From assembly GCA_019722365.1 (NCBI GenBank), contig JADFUC010002242.1:62001-126000 (forward strand): a stretch of 64,000 bases of DNA, given 5' to 3'. Source of the stretch: Lithospermum erythrorhizon. Lineage: Eukaryota; Streptophyta; Magnoliopsida; Boraginales; Boraginaceae. Shown here piece by piece: positions 60,305-64,000 of the stretch. Under the pieces are notes generated by a model. It was not told the origin of the DNA, ran no database searches, and saw only the letters and a list, made by a program, of their open reading frames with translations. The position numbers and the translations under genes are program-made. Within the stretch, counting starts at the first letter, position 1. Each line of letters starts with the position of its first letter.

Positions 60305-61247
60305 TGGAAATCAATGAAATTGATTCCTTTTATTATGCCCGCTACTTAATAATCGGTGGTATCAATTTATTTCACGGTTGGTTAAATGTGATTATCGAAC
60401 TTAGTAAGTACCCTTAGTAATTGTATATTACTAGCAAAGGGTTCTCAAGGTTGTTATCATAGATTCATCATATTAATCGTTATAATAATAGTAATTGGTC
60501 AATTATTATTATACAACTTACTATTATTTGAGCTTCGTATGTCACACACATACAAAGGACGTTGAATTATATTTCATGTATGAAATTAAACTACATTTAA
60601 ATCGGTAGTCATCAGACCAATCTAATATTCTCAATTGGGAATTTTATATTGATAATGTAAAATGTAAATGATGGAACCACTAATTAATTAGTCAATCAAT
60701 TAATTGAGAAGTTATCGAGTTTGCTAGTAACTTCATAGTTACTATTAACAACTTGTTAGTGTTTGATTTACTTAATCTAAGCGACTAAATCAAACGAAGT
60801 CGGCTCATTAACCGTTCTTGGTTGGCTTTTTTAGACTAAAATGACGGACCACTATATAAGTGATCCTTATCATTTAGGTTTCATAAGATTCATGAAAAAA
60901 AAAGCTAGCCTCCTCCTTTCTCCCAAGAATGGCCGAAAAATACCAAGGAAGAATTGAAAATTCTTCTCTTGATTTTTCATCCAATTCAATCCATGTTCTA
61001 GCAGACGCAAATGTAGGATTCAACCTCTCCTAAATACAACTGTAGCATCTACATTTGAAGTGCTCAACGATGGAATTCAAAGGAGTTTCGTGAAAGATTT
61101 GGAGATAGACTCTACTGCATCTCCGTAGCAATTTCATATTTATATAAGTCATTATATAAATTTTAGATTAATTTATATCATTTTACGATCCTGGATGTAT
61201 TTAATTTTGTGATTTATCACAAATGAAATTCATACTAGATTCTAACA
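60305..61247 (+). mobile_element. LTR of family D, second copy (probable solo LTR)
   Basis: About 943 bp, beginning TGGAAATCAATGAAATTGAT and ending AGATTCTAACA. It aligns with 39835-40748, sharing TTTTATTATGCCCGCT, TATTATTATACAAC, ATTGATAATGTAAAATGTAAA, TGGAATTCAAAGGAG then TTCGTGAAAGATTTGGAGAT, and CTAGATTCTAACA. A TATA box (CTATATAAG, near 60852) and a T/C-rich leader give its direction. The first bases (TGTT in copy 1) are shortened to TG, and no clean 5-bp duplication is visible, so the left end may be damaged. It lies just upstream of the Tat-like gag and is unrelated to that element. Confidence 0.85.
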
Positions 61248-64000
61248 AGGCCTCAGCCTACTCAAGTTTGATTATTTTATCTATAAGGCCATAGTTGTTA
61301 GTTAATTTTGATTAATCTAAGCGATTTATATATTCAATTATGAATATATAATATGAAAAAAATCAACCCATTTTGTATGAATATCATAATAGCTGAAATC
61401 ATTTCAATGTATTGATTTTGATGATTTGACGTTTATTTAATTGTTTCATGAATTGAAAGGAATTAAAATTGATTAGTTTGCATTTTAATTTCCTGAGGTA
61501 GAATCATTTTCAATTTTATGTAGAGGCTTAGAAATTTCGTAAATTATGAATTAAATCTATATGTTCACGACCTTTGAGGTTCATCTTATTTTTTCAGAAT
61601 TTTTGAATTTTTAAGAACAAAAATTCATTGAATTTCGTGATTATTTTAGTTTAATCTAAAAACTATGTTTTAGATGAAATTCCACTGGACATGCTCAATA
61701 ATGATATTGTTGATGTTCAAGTCGAATTCCAGAATTTTTGAATTTTTAGAGCCTCCAAATCATTTTTTCAAAAAGCTGCAATTAATCAAAAATCAAAACC
61801 GAAATAAATTACCAAAACGAAGCCGCCGAACTTCATGGCCTCGCATGCGGCTGCCCGTGCCGAATAGCACGCTTCTCGCCACTGACGTAGCTCACCGTCG
61901 TACTGACGGCACTAAGCGCCCGTGTTGGACTGTGGGTACGAGGCCGGTCGCTTGGCCGCTGTCTGCCGTCCGCTTAGAAAACCCTAAATGTATTTATGTA
62001 ATTATTTTTTGCTTTAAAATTATTGGTAATTATTAATTTCGTTTTAAATGTTAAATCATAAATTTTGTCATTAAGATGATCGAAAAATATATCTTGAATG
62101 GCATTAAAGTTGGTTTATATTTCTTTTCATAATTATTTTCATTAATTGATAATTATTTCATGGTAACTTTTAAATTTTTGAATTTTGGAGTTAATTACTT
62201 GAAAGTAATTATTCCATGATTTAAGTGGTTGATAATTATTATAATAATTATCATTAATCATGTGTGAGTATTTTCAAATTAAAAATTTACATTAATTGAT
62301 AATTAATTATAAAATAATGGGTAATTAATTAGTCAATTATGAACACATTTATTTTTATTTCATTTAATATATATGACATTAAGTGCATTTATTTGTTTTA
62401 ATATTTTGCCTATATATATGTTTTCTAGCGGAAATGGAGCGAGGTATTTAGATATTTACCTATTTATTATTTACTAGCTCACAAGATCGGGGAATGCCAG
62501 AAACGACTGATGAGTCGTGATTACATTCTTGTATTCATTTACCACGTTCTCAAGCGCTACGTCTAAGTCGCAAGTAGAGTAGTAGTATTGCATCAATATA
62601 TCAATATAAAGATTTCCACAAAGATGCACTGAGAACTCAAGTTTCAAGAGTCAAGAATACAAGATGTAATTTCTAAAGTGTCAGAATAAGACTTATGTTA
62701 GCATTTCATTTGTTAAGTGTAATAGGTCGTAGGGTCATATCTATATCTCCTAAATATGTGTTATTTATTTATTTTTCTATGTCATGTGATGCTGTCAATA
62801 TGCTGCTATTTTACGCATGGTTAAATAAAGCCTAAATAACATTAATCTCACCAATTAAAATTTAAGCAAAGTATCAAACCAATTTTAAAATCGTGAAATC
62901 GGGCCAGATCATCTAGGCAATCGCGATGGCGGGGTGCTAAGCATAGCTTTCACACCTGGAGCAACTTAATAAATTCGATCATGCTGCTGATTTACTAACG
63001 CCAAGGCTTTCGATGATCACCTGGCAACTTATTTGTCTAATTGGTATGCTTCGACTGTCATGGAGACACAAAGTCGTAGCATCCTCTATGGTACGTTAAA
63101 TGACACAAGAAAGCATGTAGTTTCAGAATTGGCCGTAACTCATTGTGGATTCAAATATATGTAGCTGGGTTGCTGTCAATCGGGCATAATAGACTTTTGG
63201 TACCTTGCATTACTTACAATTCTATTGATAACCTACTATTATACTCTGGATTCAAAATAGCAGCCATTGAATCCGAGATAAGATCTTCGAGTACTTGCAT
63301 ATTTTGTGAGATTGGTACCTAGACATATTTACAATTCATTTTGTAAAATATGTATGACGGTTTTCAACTACAATCGTTTATTTTAAATTGCAGTATTTCT
63401 GTTATGTTTGGCATATTTGGTTTACTCTATTTTAGTCTCACCATTTATCAGCAAACTAAATCTATTTACTTTATAACGCGAATAAAATAAGCAAGGAGAA
63501 CTGAATGACTTCAATAAACAAAGCGTTACAATTTTACCTCCTTCAACTATCAGAATCGGTCAGATGCTATCAGAGGACAACTTTAAATACTTCACAAACA
63601 TTTAAGACTTGATTCAATCATGTTGATATCGCTTGCATGAACTTGGTTCAAGTGAACAAAGTCACACGGTATTTATTAAACGATAATTAATTTTGACTAA
63701 AGCGCGATGACATGCATACACCAATATGTCATATTATTTCTTAGCCACCAAACAAGCCTTAAATAATAAATAATTTAATCTCTTTATAACTCATTGAGAA
63801 AAAACTATCAATGATTCAATGTTGTAAATCTACATCTCAAGACACGCGATTGCATTTAGTTTTTTACGATTTAACACGTGTTCATGAATCATGATAAAAC
63901 AGCTTACGGTAAAGAACTAAATAAGCAAAGTTATTCATCTCGTTCTCACGCTACCAGACAGCTTGAGTGAACATGGAACTATAGGTTGAAGCTTAATGAT
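61248..64000. other. Unclassified repeat-like AT-rich DNA
   Basis: 61800-61975 is a GC-rich island (GCCGCCGAACTTC, GGTCGCTTGGCCGCTGTC) inside very AT-rich sequence, a composition seen in the middle of some gypsy LTRs. 62160-62340 is rich in AATTATT/AATAATT palindromic words. 62500-62760 (GAGTCGTGATTACATTCTTG, GTAGGGTCATATCTATATC) could be the end of such an LTR. No pol motif was found. 62900-64000 holds no recognisable gene; several stretches have CAACTT/AAGTTG words without structure. Confidence 0.35.

Noticed and set aside
60305..61247. Family-D LTR considered as the 5' LTR of the minus-strand Tat-like element
   Set aside because: Its TATA box and its relatives show plus orientation, another copy is a solo LTR in a LINE, and no primer-binding site follows in the minus direction.
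1..64000. CRISPR arrays, bacterial operons, rRNA or tRNA genes, organellar insertions
   Set aside because: None seen; the tandem array at 52150-52992 has no spacers of constant length and belongs to a retroelement.

Overview
The window is nuclear DNA of a flowering plant, almost certainly a eudicot. It is AT-rich, and its two recognisable host genes are plant genes: an intron-rich ARP9 (actin-related protein 9) gene and a small SUPERMAN-type C2H2 zinc-finger gene ending in EAR repression motifs. The rest is mostly decayed transposable elements of classes typical of plants. I cannot name the family or species.

Layout: 1-4560 holds a decayed Ty3/gypsy chromovirus-like pol and the LTR that follows it (+). 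5570-9700 is a decayed hAT DNA transposon (-). 9952-16614 is ARP9 (+), with about 19 exons; exons 1-11 read cleanly, while parts of the 3' half carry a stop, frame breaks and a missing stretch. 16615-24880 is AT-rich intergenic DNA with no gene I can support. 25060-30500 is a decayed Ty1/copia element (-). 31150-31790 is a second hAT remnant (+). 32960-33490 is a partial LTR of 'family D'. 33600-35490 holds unassigned remnants. 36380-41080 is a L1-type LINE (-), interrupted by a family-D solo LTR (39835-40748) with a matching 5-bp target-site duplication. 41085-43810 is an inverted LTR of the same family as the one at 2170-4560. 45660-46297 is the two-exon zinc-finger gene (-). 46939-47494 is a non-autonomous element with arms of about 190 bp. 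48600-60300 is a large Tat/Ogre-like gypsy element (-): gag, protease, RT, RNase H and integrase, then an array of about ten 80-90 bp tandem repeats, then an oppositely directed extra ORF with its own TATA box. A third chromovirus LTR (54640-57030) sits inside its RNase H, and another family-D LTR (60305-61247) sits upstream of its gag. 61248-64000 is unclassified repeat-like DNA.

The most interesting items are the Tat-like element with its antisense ORF and repeat array, the damaged ARP9 3' half (young pseudogene or uncorrected indels), the readable nesting order around the LINE, and the intron-split SUPERMAN-like gene. No bacterial-style system, CRISPR array, rRNA or tRNA gene was seen. All homology calls are made by eye from remembered family motifs, and the boundaries of decayed elements are approximate.
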